Of a stretch of DNA of 64,000 bases, positions 36,816 to 44,899 are shown piece after piece. Each line of letters starts with the position of its first letter. Within the stretch, counting starts at the first letter, position 1. The notes beneath the pieces were generated by a model. That model ran no database searches, was not told the origin of the DNA, and saw only the letters and a list, made by a program, of their open reading frames with translations. The stretch covers positions 372,001-436,000 of the forward strand of contig CAVPJW010000004.1 of NCBI GenBank assembly GCA_963705525.1. Direction: 5' to 3'. Source of the DNA: CAVPJW01 sp963705525. GTDB taxonomy: Bacteria > Acidobacteriota > Vicinamibacteria > Vicinamibacterales > CAVPJW01. The translations under genes and the position numbers were made by a program.

Positions 36816-38156
36816 ATGCCCGTGAGCCTCTCCGACGATTCAATCCGGCGCGTCAAGACACAGTTGGCTCGGGGCCGCGCGCGGACCAACAAACGACCGG
36901 ACCGCGTGGCACGGCAGCCGGTCCATACGGTGTATGGAGGCGCGCACCTGTTCCGCCATGATTTCGTTCCACGGCTCGGAGCGGCTGCTCTTCGCGTGCT
37001 CGACGAGTACGCACCCGATGCGGCGAGCTTCTCGGAGGCCATCGGGCGCTCGCCGGATCGCCTGATGACGGCCGTCTACGATCGCGTCAGGGACAAGCTC
37101 GGCCGCGAACCGGTCGAAGACTTCCGCATCGACTTCGAAGACGGCTACGGCAACCGTCCTGACGATGAGGAGGACGGACACGCCGCCTCGGCGGCCCGGG
37201 AAGTGGCTCACGCGCTGAAGGCGGGTACCCTCTCACCGGGAATTGGCATTCGCATCAAGCCCTTCAGCGAGGAGCTGCAGGATCGCAGCATCCGCACCCT
37301 TGACATCTTTGTATCGACACTCGCAGGCCTGACACAAATACCCTCGGCGTTCGTCGTCACTCTGCCCAAAGTGACCTTTCCCGATCAGGTCGCCGCGCTC
37401 GCCGACCTCCTCGACACCTTGGAGCGTTCCGCCCATCTCGAGAGCGGCTCGCTCAATCTCGAAGTGATGATCGAAACACCCGAGTCGGTGATCGGACCGG
37501 GAGGCGCGAGCAGCCTTCCGCTTCTGGTCGACGCGGCCCATGGCAGGATGGCTGCGGCCCATTTCGGGACATACGACTACACGGCGTCGCTCAACATCTC
37601 GGCCGCCGAGCAGCGCATGGGACACGCGGCCTGCGACTTCGCCCGCCAGACGATGCAGGTGGCGCTCGCGAATAGCGGTGTCTGGTTGTCCGACGGAGCC
37701 ACCAACATTCTGCCGGTCGCTCCCCATCGCGTCCGCGATCATCAGCCGCTCAGTGCCTCCGAACGCGCCGAGAACAAGGCGACCGTTCACCGGGCCTGGA
37801 AGTTCCACTATGACGACGTCATGCATTCACTCGTGAACGCGTACTACCAGGGCTGGGATCTCCATCCGGCGCAGCTTCCGACTCGCTTCGCCGCCGTGTA
37901 CATCTTCTTTCTCGAAGGCCTCGACAGCGCGAGCGATCGGCTCCGCAACTTCATCGGCAGGAGCGCCCAGGCGACTCTCGTAGGCGATATCTTCGACGAC
38001 GCAGCGACGGGGCAGGGGTTGTTGAATTACTTCCTGCGAGCCCTGAACTGCGGCGCGATCTCAGAGTCTGAAGCCGTTGAACGGAGCGGCCTCACGCTCG
38101 ATGAACTCCGAACGAGGTCGTTCTTAACCGTCTTGAAGAATCGAAGGAGTTCGTAG
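36816..38156 (+). CDS. CitE/HpcH-like TIM-barrel protein (DUF6986-type aldolase family)
   Basis: A 446-residue protein with a HpcH/HpaI-CitE-like barrel. The Mg-binding acidic motif is FRIDFEDGYG (about 108-117), the central Glu is in LEVMIETPESVIGPGG, and the second Asp motif is FGTYDYTASL. It also has the segment QPVHTVYGGAHLF near the N-terminus, which I associate with DUF6986 proteins annotated loosely as aldolase or phosphoenolpyruvate kinase. In a urate-degradation region a role in using glyoxylate (aldol-type condensation, as CitE-like malate synthases do) is attractive but is inference. Start supported by GGGAG before the ATG. Confidence 0.75.
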   Translation: MPVSLSDDSIRRVKTQLARGRARTNKRPDRVARQPVHTVYGGAHLFRHDFVPRLGAAALRVLDEYAPDAASFSEAIGRSPDRLMTAVYDRVRDKLGREPVEDFRIDFEDGYGNRPDDEEDGHAASAAREVAHALKAGTLSPGIGIRIKPFSEELQDRSIRTLDIFVSTLAGLTQIPSAFVVTLPKVTFPDQVAALADLLDTLERSAHLESGSLNLEVMIETPESVIGPGGASSLPLLVDAAHGRMAAAHFGTYDYTASLNISAAEQRMGHAACDFARQTMQVALANSGVWLSDGATNILPVAPHRVRDHQPLSASERAENKATVHRAWKFHYDDVMHSLVNAYYQGWDLHPAQLPTRFAAVYIFFLEGLDSASDRLRNFIGRSAQATLVGDIFDDAATGQGLLNYFLRALNCGAISESEAVERSGLTLDELRTRSFLTVLKNRRSS

Positions 38157-38163
38157 ACGCTCG

Positions 38164-38231
38164 TAGTTCTCGGTACTTAGTTCTTGGTTCTTGGTCAGCC
38201 CCTAAGAACTCAGAACTCAGAACTAAGAACT
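38164..38231. terminator. Heptamer foldback array between convergent CitE-like and uricase genes
   Basis: Left units TAGTTCT, CGGTACT, TAGTTCT, TGGTTCT are followed by right units AAGAACT, CAGAACT, CAGAACT, AAGAACT. The two halves are near-complements, so RNA from either strand can fold into a long imperfect hairpin exactly between two convergent genes. A bidirectional terminator is the simplest reading. Confidence 0.65.
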
Positions 38232-38233
38232 AC

Positions 38234-39085
38234 TCAGATCCTTCTTCTCCGTACGGTCCCCTCAATCACTCCGTACGGCTCTTCGGTCGGCAGGAACACC
38301 TCGTTCGGATTGTCCAGGCCGAACGCGGTGAGATCGACCAGAAGATGATGTTTGTTGGGAAAGGTGAACCGGATTTCCTCGAGGGCCTCGCAGTTCTCGA
38401 GCGCCGCCTCGGCCAGCGCGTACAGCGTGTGCTGAACCGACTGGCTTTCGTGGAGCGCGAACGTCTCGAGAAGGAGCTGACGAACGGCCTGCCACGTGGC
38501 ATCGAACGGCTGGTTGATCGACCCATAGAGCCACGATGTGGTCATCGTGGTTGCCAGAATGCGATCCGAGGTGTCGGCGAGGGTCGTGAATCGATCGCGC
38601 AGAAAGCCCGTGAACGCCGAGCGCGAGCTCTTGAGAAGCAGCAGATTCCGGAACCCGGCCTCGAGCCGGACGCTGTTGCGAGTGCGCACGACGCGCGTCG
38701 TCCGCTCCTCTCCTCCCTGCTGGACGAACGCCTGCTGCAGCGCCTTCTCGCCGACGATCACTGGCTTCCAGGGCCGCGCGGCGATCTCGATGGTCGCGCG
38801 ATTCAGCGCCTCGTCACCGCGCACGAAATGCTCGGAGAGCGCGAGGGCGAACGACTCGATGGTGTCCAGGCGCTCCTCGCGAGCCAGGGCGTAGACGGTG
38901 TTCTTCATCGTGTCGGTCGGGAGCACGAGGCTGTTGTCGCCGACCGTATACGCCGGTTCGAAGTCGCCCTCGAATCGGATCTCAACGGTCAGGTCTCTCA
39001 GGTCGTGCCGGTCGCCCTTCCGAAGCACCTTGAGCAGCCGGATCCGTGACTTGCCGTACTGACTGTCTGCCAGGGGATGAAACAC
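38234..39085 (-). CDS. uaZ: Urate oxidase (uricase)
   Basis: A 283-residue cofactor-free oxidase converting urate to 5-hydroxyisourate with O2. Family hallmarks are SQYGKSRIRLLKV near the N-terminus, GDNSLVLPTDTMKNTVYALA (catalytic Thr region), and FPNKHHLLVDL plus NPNEVFLPTEEPYG near the C-terminus, all in the expected order for a two-T-fold-domain subunit. The GTG at 39085 is preferred because GGGAG lies six bases upstream; an ATG at 39145 would overlap the HIU hydrolase gene. It is the last gene of the minus-strand ureide operon. Confidence 0.94.
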   Translation of the reverse strand: MFHPLADSQYGKSRIRLLKVLRKGDRHDLRDLTVEIRFEGDFEPAYTVGDNSLVLPTDTMKNTVYALAREERLDTIESFALALSEHFVRGDEALNRATIEIAARPWKPVIVGEKALQQAFVQQGGEERTTRVVRTRNSVRLEAGFRNLLLLKSSRSAFTGFLRDRFTTLADTSDRILATTMTTSWLYGSINQPFDATWQAVRQLLLETFALHESQSVQHTLYALAEAALENCEALEEIRFTFPNKHHLLVDLTAFGLDNPNEVFLPTEEPYGVIEGTVRRRRI

Positions 39086-39087
39086 GA

Positions 39088-39429
39088 TCAACTCCCGCGA
39101 TAAGTCGAGTACCCGAAGGGGCTCAGGAGCAGCGGCACGTGGCAACGCGCCGTGTCGTCGGCGACCTCGAATACCACTTGCACCTCTGGAAAGAACGCCC
39201 GTCGATCGTCATGCGCGAAATACTCGGCCGTGTCGAAGCGCAGGAGATAGGTGCCGCGGCCGAGCTCACCAGCACTCCCCGTCCATGTCTTGACGCGACC
39301 ATCCGCGTCGCTCCGGCCTTCGCCGACCACGGCCCAGCGTCCATCGCCGGTCTTCTGTTCAAGACGGACGCGCACGCCCGCGGCCGGCGTGCCGCGCGCA
39401 AGGTCGAGGATGTGAGTCGTGATGGGCAT
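39088..39429 (-). CDS. uraH: 5-hydroxyisourate hydrolase
   Basis: A 113-residue transthyretin-like enzyme that opens 5-hydroxyisourate to OHCU. The family's N-terminal ITTHILDLARGTPAAGVRV (active-site His) and the C-terminal tetrapeptide YRGS are both present. The ATG at 39429 is preferred over the GTG at 39435 because the AGGA site is properly spaced for it. Its stop lies two bases before the uricase GTG, so the two are translationally linked. Confidence 0.95.
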   Translation of the reverse strand: MPITTHILDLARGTPAAGVRVRLEQKTGDGRWAVVGEGRSDADGRVKTWTGSAGELGRGTYLLRFDTAEYFAHDDRRAFFPEVQVVFEVADDTARCHVPLLLSPFGYSTYRGS

Positions 39430-39444
39430 GGTCACGTTCCTGGA

Positions 39445-39978
39445 TCAGCTCTTCTCGTTTCCGAGTGACAGGACCAGTTTTTCGAGCCGCAGCCCGGCGA
39501 TCTTCTGTTGTTCACCTGCCGCTATGCGAAGCTCGGTTGACGAATCGTTCGTCAGGCGGGCGCCGAGCATGGCCAGCATTTCGTCGGCGGTCTTGCCGGT
39601 CGCGCACACGATGAAGATATGGCCAAAGCGTTCTTCGTAGCGGCGATTCGCATCTGCGAGTGCAGCCAGAACGGCGGTATCAGCGTCCTGAGCCTTCGCT
39701 TGTTCCTGAACGGCCCAGGCCTCCGCATGCGCGTTGCCCGGGTCCACCCTCGAACGCTCGCCGATTCGCGGATGTGAGCGAAACGCCTCGAGCCAATCGC
39801 CGGGCATCAAGTCCTGCCAGGCGCGATCAGCGCTGCCCAGCAACTCGCGACCGTTCGCGAACGGTCTGGACTCGACCATCCGCTTCGCCCAGCGCGTCGA
39901 TCCACCGCAACTGACAAAGCGCAGGAATGCATCGTCGGCCTCGAGTGCGTTGAGGCGCGCCACGCCCAACTCCGTCAC
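39445..39978 (-). CDS. uraD: OHCU decarboxylase
   Basis: A 177-residue helical enzyme that converts 2-oxo-4-hydroxy-4-carboxy-5-ureidoimidazoline to S-allantoin. The catalytic His is in FRSHPRIGE, and the substrate-contacting segments are VQEQAKAQ and YEERFGHIFIVCATG. It starts with GTG 13 bases after the allantoicase stop. Together with uraH and uricase it gives stereospecific allantoin production. The length is normal for the family. Confidence 0.94.
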   Translation of the reverse strand: MTELGVARLNALEADDAFLRFVSCGGSTRWAKRMVESRPFANGRELLGSADRAWQDLMPGDWLEAFRSHPRIGERSRVDPGNAHAEAWAVQEQAKAQDADTAVLAALADANRRYEERFGHIFIVCATGKTADEMLAMLGARLTNDSSTELRIAAGEQQKIAGLRLEKLVLSLGNEKS

Positions 39979-39991
39979 TCCAGGGCCGCCC

Positions 39992-40987
39992 TCACTCCGG
40001 AATCCCCATCACGCGAAGACGTCCGACGCCGCCGTCCGGAAAGATGTTGAAACGAACGTGAGAGCAGGGACCTTGCCCGGCGTCATTCAACTCGAAGAAA
40101 TGCCGCGTATCGGGCAGAAGGTTGGTCATGGGCAGCACGGTCCGCCACGGATGTCCATGGACCAGCACTTCCGCCGTGGACTCGCTGCGCGCTTCAGTCG
40201 CGTCGAGCGAGCAGCTGCCCGGCGCGTTGCCCTTGAAATGCGTGGTGTCGATCTCCACGCGGTTCAGCAAACCAGATCGACCCAGCTCGATGATGACCCA
40301 GTCGTGCCCGGGCCCTCGACGCCTCCTGGTTTCCCAGCCGTCCGACATGCCGCGCGCCGCCCCCGGCATGATCAGGTTGTTACGGGACCCGAAGAACATG
40401 TCGCTGGCAGCCACCACCAACCCGCCGTGCTCGACGGCCGCGAGATCGAACTCACGCTGATGGCTGCGCGCGTCCCACTCCGGCTGGGCTCGACCGTAGA
40501 TGCGCAGACGCGCCACGCCGCCATCTGGAAAAATGCGGAACCGAACGTGCGTCCAGCGACGGTCGGAGCTGACGGGAAACCGATTCTGGGTATCCCCCGC
40601 CAGCGGCGTCCGCGGCAGAAGATTGTACCAGGCCACGGACGGATCGATCAGGTCTGCGGCGGTGGGATATCCGCCGATGGCCGTCGCGTCGATCAAACAG
40701 GCTTCCGGATAGTTGCCCTTGAAATGCGCGGTGTCGACGAGCACGCCGTGGATGACGCCCGGCAGGCCAAGTCGCACGATGCACCAATCGTCTCCCGGTT
40801 CGCGGCGACGCCGGGTCTCCCAGCCGTCCATCCATTTGCCGCGTTCGGTATATCGGCCGTCGATGAACACGGGCGCGTCATCCAGGACGAGCCGTTCCTT
40901 CGGCGCGAAGAACTCGTCGTTGGCGGCCACGACGGTGGTCCCGAGCCGCTCGGACGCGAGGTTGATCAGATCGGTGAATTCATTCAT
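39992..40987 (-). CDS. alc: Allantoicase
   Basis: A 331-residue enzyme converting allantoate to ureidoglycolate and urea. Two homologous jellyroll repeats are obvious: DGWETRRRREPGDDW with DTAHFKGNYPEAC in the first half and DGWETRRRRGPGHDW with DTTHFKGNAPGSC in the second, each ending in HVRF.IFPDGGV.RLR. The ATG overlaps the allantoinase stop by 4 bp. Choosing allantoicase rather than allantoate amidohydrolase means urea and ureidoglycolate are the products; no ureidoglycolate lyase or urease is in the window. Confidence 0.95.
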   Translation of the reverse strand: MNEFTDLINLASERLGTTVVAANDEFFAPKERLVLDDAPVFIDGRYTERGKWMDGWETRRRREPGDDWCIVRLGLPGVIHGVLVDTAHFKGNYPEACLIDATAIGGYPTAADLIDPSVAWYNLLPRTPLAGDTQNRFPVSSDRRWTHVRFRIFPDGGVARLRIYGRAQPEWDARSHQREFDLAAVEHGGLVVAASDMFFGSRNNLIMPGAARGMSDGWETRRRRGPGHDWVIIELGRSGLLNRVEIDTTHFKGNAPGSCSLDATEARSESTAEVLVHGHPWRTVLPMTNLLPDTRHFFELNDAGQGPCSHVRFNIFPDGGVGRLRVMGIPE

Positions 40988-42345
40988 GCGCGACGCTCCA
41001 GAAGCACACCCTCCGGACGGGCTGCAAACGACCCGCGATCATAGACCTTCATGCCTCGCACGAACGTCATTTCCACGCGGCCCCGAAGCGTCTGGCCGTG
41101 ATAGGGCGTCACCGGATGCCGCTGGTGCAGATGGTGCTGATCGACTGTGACCGCGGCGTCGGGATCCCAGGCGACCAGGTCGGCGTCGTAGCCAACCGCC
41201 AGCCGACCTTTTTGACCACCCAGACCCGCCAACTCGGCCGGGCGATCGGACATCAGTCGCGCCAGGTCCTCGAGGTCGAATCCGCGCGGCTGGGCCATGG
41301 TCCAGACTGCCGACAGGCCCACCTCGAGCGACGCAATGCCGCCCCACGCCGCGCGAAAATCGCCGGAATCGAAGCACTTGAGCGAGGGCGGCGACGGAGA
41401 GTGATCCGATGCAATCAGGCTGATGAGTCCTTGACGAATGGCCGTCCACAACGCTTCGCGATTGGACGCCGAGCGGATGGGCGGTGCGCACTTGAACGCG
41501 GTGGCGCCCTGCGGAATCTGATCTCCATCGAAGAACAGGTAGTGCGGGCACGTCTCAACCGACACCCGCACGCCCCGTCGTCGGGCCTCCGAGATCGTCG
41601 GCAACGCCTTCGACGAAGAGAGATGCACAATGTGAACGGCCGCGCCTGCCTGCAGGGCCAGCGTCGTGATCAGATCGATTGCGGCGTCTTCGGCCTCGTC
41701 GGGCCGCGATGCAAGGTAGTTCGCATAAGCGCGCGGTTCGCGCGCGAGTCCGCCCGAGGCGAGCTCGATCGGCTCGGGGAGCTCGGCGTGCACGAGCAGG
41801 ACGCGCCGGAGCGCCGCGAGAACACCCAAGGCGGCCTCCAAATCGTGACGGTCGACATGACGGAATTCGTCGACGCCCGACGGCACGAGAAAACATTTGA
41901 ACCCGAGAACACCAGCCCGGGCGAGCGGCTCCAGTTCCTCGACGTTGCCGGGCACGACACCGCCCCAGAAGCCGACATCCACCCAGCATCGTCCCTCCGC
42001 CGCCGACCGTTTGGCCGTCAGGCCGTCTACGGTCGTGGTCGGCGGTACTGAATTGAGCGGCATGTCGACGATGGTCGTCACGCCGCCGGCGGCTGCGGCA
42101 CGCGTCGCCGTGTCAAAGCCTTCCCACTCGGTTCGGCCCGGTTCATTCACGTGCACGTGCGTGTCAACCAGGCCGGACATCACCACGAGCCCACCGACAT
42201 CGATCAGCGGAACACCAGCCGGTGCGGGCTGGCGAGCGGATAGTCCGGCGATGCGGCCGTTCTGAACATGCACCCAGCCCGGCTGCAAGCCATGAACCGC
42301 CAGCAGGCGATCGGTTTTCAGAACGAACTCAGGTCGTTCGGTCAT
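40984..42345 (-). CDS. allB: Allantoinase
   Basis: A 453-residue cyclic amidohydrolase that opens allantoin to allantoate. The binuclear metal site is complete: DTHVHVNEPG, the carbamylated Lys in GFKCFLVPSG, LLVHAE, HIVHLSSSK and the Asp in ASDHSPSP. The region LRGRVEMTFVRGMKVYD is the typical C-terminal beta-domain. It overlaps the upstream DUF3810 gene and the downstream allantoicase gene by 4 bp each (ATGA), so all three are translationally coupled. Confidence 0.94.
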   Translation of the reverse strand: MTERPEFVLKTDRLLAVHGLQPGWVHVQNGRIAGLSARQPAPAGVPLIDVGGLVVMSGLVDTHVHVNEPGRTEWEGFDTATRAAAAGGVTTIVDMPLNSVPPTTTVDGLTAKRSAAEGRCWVDVGFWGGVVPGNVEELEPLARAGVLGFKCFLVPSGVDEFRHVDRHDLEAALGVLAALRRVLLVHAELPEPIELASGGLAREPRAYANYLASRPDEAEDAAIDLITTLALQAGAAVHIVHLSSSKALPTISEARRRGVRVSVETCPHYLFFDGDQIPQGATAFKCAPPIRSASNREALWTAIRQGLISLIASDHSPSPPSLKCFDSGDFRAAWGGIASLEVGLSAVWTMAQPRGFDLEDLARLMSDRPAELAGLGGQKGRLAVGYDADLVAWDPDAAVTVDQHHLHQRHPVTPYHGQTLRGRVEMTFVRGMKVYDRGSFAARPEGVLLERRA

Positions 42346-43466
42346 TCGTCGCCGGTCCGTGCCGTGCCTTCCTGTCTGATACGCGGAGCGAATCCCGCGT
42401 CAAAGCGCGTCCCGAGAACCAGCCGGACCACGGCGTCGTAGCTGGCAATCCCCTCCTGGACCCGATTCGCTCGAAGGAATCGATCGTAGACGACGCGGCT
42501 GGCTTCGCGTGCTTCCGGGGAAGTCTCTCGCTCGAACTTCCTGGCAAGCGCATCGAGGTCGGCCTTCGGGCCTGCCTCGAGCTTTCCCGCTACGCGACGA
42601 CGCGTGTTCTCGTCGAGCGCGTTGTCGAGCTGCAGATAGAGGGACGTCCACGCGCTGTACCGCGACGCGATGTCTCCACGCAGGCATGTCAGCCAGCCGA
42701 CAAAGTTGGCCTCAGACTCGTCTGCGTAACCAGCCAGGTGCGCCCATTCGTGAGCGACGACGAATGGACGTTCGAACGGCAGGAGATCGTGTCGGACCAG
42801 CACTTCGAGGAAGAACGGATCCGTCATTCCGTCCACCGAGGTCCATCTGAACCACGGACTGAGGACCGACCACTTCGGCCGGCCGGACACGGCGGCCCGG
42901 TGGCCGAGCATCTTCTGCGCGTCTTCGAAGGCAGGGCCGAGGGTGGTGCGCAGGTCCTCGAGCTCGGGCCACCGGTCGATCTGCTGGGGACGCCGGAGAC
43001 GGTTCATCGTCGTCACGGTGTCAGATGCCAGCGTTGCCAGAGCGCTCGTCGTGATCCGCGTCGCGTCGAAATCGAGCTTCGTCGTCAACGGCAGCCGGCG
43101 ATAGTTGAAGCCCCAGAGCACGAGGAAGAGAAGATACACGAGGGCCGAACACGCCGCGATATTCCACGCGCTGGAGAGGAGCATCCCAAGGCGTCTCCGT
43201 CGCGCGGCCCAGAGCCTCACGAGCAGCAGAAAGACGGCGGCTACCGCAACCAAGCCGACGAGATCGAACAACGCGAACGGAACCGCGTTCGAAAACGACG
43301 TGACTCGCTGCTGGAGATCCAGATAGATGCCGCGTGAATACCGGTGTTCGACCAGCGCCGGATCGAGCGGCATGACCGCCGCGAGCGCGGCCAGGCCCAC
43401 AACCGACAGCTTCAGGACCGTTCGCAACACAGCGGGAGTGTACCCCACGTAGCAGGACCGGCACAT
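42342..43466 (-). CDS. DUF3810 membrane-anchored zincin-like protein
   Basis: A 374-residue protein with three N-terminal hydrophobic helices (about 15-35, 60-82, 97-117) and a soluble domain carrying the metalloprotease motif HEWAH (VVAHEWAHLAGYADESEANF), where a downstream Glu is a likely third ligand. The family is DUF3810, of unknown substrate. It is the first gene of the minus-strand ureide operon and overlaps allB by 4 bp, which is an unusual partner for purine catabolism. The ATG at 43466 lacks a strong ribosome site; an in-frame GTG at 43430 is possible. Confidence 0.82.
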   Translation of the reverse strand: MCRSCYVGYTPAVLRTVLKLSVVGLAALAAVMPLDPALVEHRYSRGIYLDLQQRVTSFSNAVPFALFDLVGLVAVAAVFLLLVRLWAARRRRLGMLLSSAWNIAACSALVYLLFLVLWGFNYRRLPLTTKLDFDATRITTSALATLASDTVTTMNRLRRPQQIDRWPELEDLRTTLGPAFEDAQKMLGHRAAVSGRPKWSVLSPWFRWTSVDGMTDPFFLEVLVRHDLLPFERPFVVAHEWAHLAGYADESEANFVGWLTCLRGDIASRYSAWTSLYLQLDNALDENTRRRVAGKLEAGPKADLDALARKFERETSPEAREASRVVYDRFLRANRVQEGIASYDAVVRLVLGTRFDAGFAPRIRQEGTARTGDE

Positions 43467-43529
43467 CCCTGTGGTGTGTCGGCTTGTGGCGCGCCAGCGG
43501 GTCGATCGTGCGTGGAAATCTTCACCCTA

Positions 43530-44786
43530 TCAGCTCGGAGGATGCGTCGAATCGTTCACCGCCGTGATCAGGCGAACGCGGCGTTGCAGCGTGAAGAACG
43601 ACCAGGCCCATTCGCCGAAGACGACGACACGATTGCGAAAGCCGACAAGCGATCGGATGTGGACGAAGAGCCAGACGAGCCATCCGATGAACCCCGAGAG
43701 GTGGATCCTGCCGAGATCGGCAATGGCGGCGCCCCGACCGACGGTGGCCATATTGCCGTAGTCCTTGTAGCGGAATGGCATGTGCGGCTTGCCCTCGATG
43801 GCGTGCACGATATTCGATGCCGCATGCGCCGCCTCCTGCATGGCGACCTGCGCGACGCCCGGCAGGAGCTTTCCGCTCTCGTCGGTAAAGGCCGCGGCAT
43901 CGCCGACGACGAACACCTCGGGATGGCCGGCCACCGTGAGGTCGGGCTGTACGACAGCCCGACCGGCCCTGTCGAGCATGACACCCATGGACTTGCAGAG
44001 CGGCGAGGCCTGAACGCCGGCAGCCCAGATCACGGTCTCGGCTTCGATGTCGCCGGCGTCGGTGTGCACACGACCTGTCTCGACGCCCGTGACTCTTGTC
44101 CGTTCGCGAACGTCGACGCCGAGCGAATCGAGCGAACGCCGCGCCGACTGTTGCAGATCGTCCGGGAAGGTCGAAAGAATCTTCGGCCCCGCCTCGACAA
44201 GGACGATGCGCGCGGTCTCCGGACGGATCCGGCGAAAATCGCGCGCGAGTGTGTGGCGCGCAATCTCCGCAAGCGCGCCCGCGAGCTCAACGCCGGTCGG
44301 CCCGCCTCCGACGATGACGAACGTCAGGAGTCGCTGCTGGCGACTCGGATCGTCTTCGCGCTCAGCGGCTTCATAGGCCGTCAGGACGCGGCGTCTGATC
44401 TCGAGCGCATCGGCGATGGTCTTCAACCCTGGCGCGTCCCTCTTCCATTCCGTATGGCCGAAATAACTCTCGGTCGCGCCGGCCGCCACGATGAGAAAGT
44501 CATAGTGAAGCGTGCCCCGATCGAGCACGACACTCCGGGCGGCGAGATCGATCGAGACCACCTCGGCCATCAAGACGCGCGCGTTCGCCTGGCTGGAAAG
44601 AATCCAGCGGATGGGCGAGGCGATATCGCCCGGAGACAGCGCCGCAGTGGCGACTTGATACAGGAGCGGCTGGAATACGTGATGGTTGAAGCGATCGATG
44701 ACGGTCACACGAACGGGCGCGTCGGCGAGCCGGCGCGCGGCCGACAGACCTCCGAAACCGCCGCCAACAATGACGACAACGGGCAT
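43530..44786 (-). CDS. ndh: Type II NADH dehydrogenase (NDH-2)
   Basis: A 418-residue single-subunit flavoenzyme that passes electrons from NADH to quinone without pumping protons. The FAD motif VVIVGGGFGGLSAARRL opens the protein; the NADH motif FVIVGGGPTGVELAGALAEIA is at about 155; VFVVGDAAAF binds FAD near 290. The hydrophobic C-terminal segment (FIGWLVWLFVHIRSLVGFRNR) is the membrane-anchoring region of NDH-2. It is divergent from the molybdoenzyme across a fold-back octamer array, suggesting shared upstream control or simply a repeat insertion site. Confidence 0.93.
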   Translation of the reverse strand: MPVVVIVGGGFGGLSAARRLADAPVRVTVIDRFNHHVFQPLLYQVATAALSPGDIASPIRWILSSQANARVLMAEVVSIDLAARSVVLDRGTLHYDFLIVAAGATESYFGHTEWKRDAPGLKTIADALEIRRRVLTAYEAAEREDDPSRQQRLLTFVIVGGGPTGVELAGALAEIARHTLARDFRRIRPETARIVLVEAGPKILSTFPDDLQQSARRSLDSLGVDVRERTRVTGVETGRVHTDAGDIEAETVIWAAGVQASPLCKSMGVMLDRAGRAVVQPDLTVAGHPEVFVVGDAAAFTDESGKLLPGVAQVAMQEAAHAASNIVHAIEGKPHMPFRYKDYGNMATVGRGAAIADLGRIHLSGFIGWLVWLFVHIRSLVGFRNRVVVFGEWAWSFFTLQRRVRLITAVNDSTHPPS

Positions 44787-44789
44787 GAG

Positions 44790-44885
44790 GGTTCTAAGGT
44801 TCCATGGTTCTACGGTTCTAAGGTTCTGGGGTCCCAGGGTTCTTCAGAACCTTGGAACCCTGGAACTTTGGAACCCTTGAACCCT
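44790..44885. repeat. Twelve-unit octamer foldback array between ndh and the molybdoenzyme gene
   Basis: Seven GGTTCNNN-type units (GGTTCTAA, GGTTCCAT, GGTTCTAC, GGTTCTAA, GGTTCTGG, GGTCCCAG, GGTTCTTC) are followed in the same 8-base phase by AGAACCTT, GGAACCCT, GGAACTTT, GGAACCCT, TGAACCCT. The second half is largely the reverse complement of the first. It fills the whole 113-bp gap between two divergent genes. Confidence 0.92.
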
Positions 44886-44887
44886 TG

Positions 44888-44893
44888 TAGAAT
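44888..44893 (+). promoter_or_regulatory. TAGAAT -10-like hexamer 6 nt before the molybdoenzyme ATG
   Basis: TAGAAT is followed by ACCCCC and the ATG at 44900, with no ribosome site. Transcription from this hexamer would begin at or next to the ATG, giving a leaderless mRNA. The same arrangement occurs before yvcK and the gene at 56004. Confidence 0.4.
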
Positions 44894-44899
44894 ACCCCC

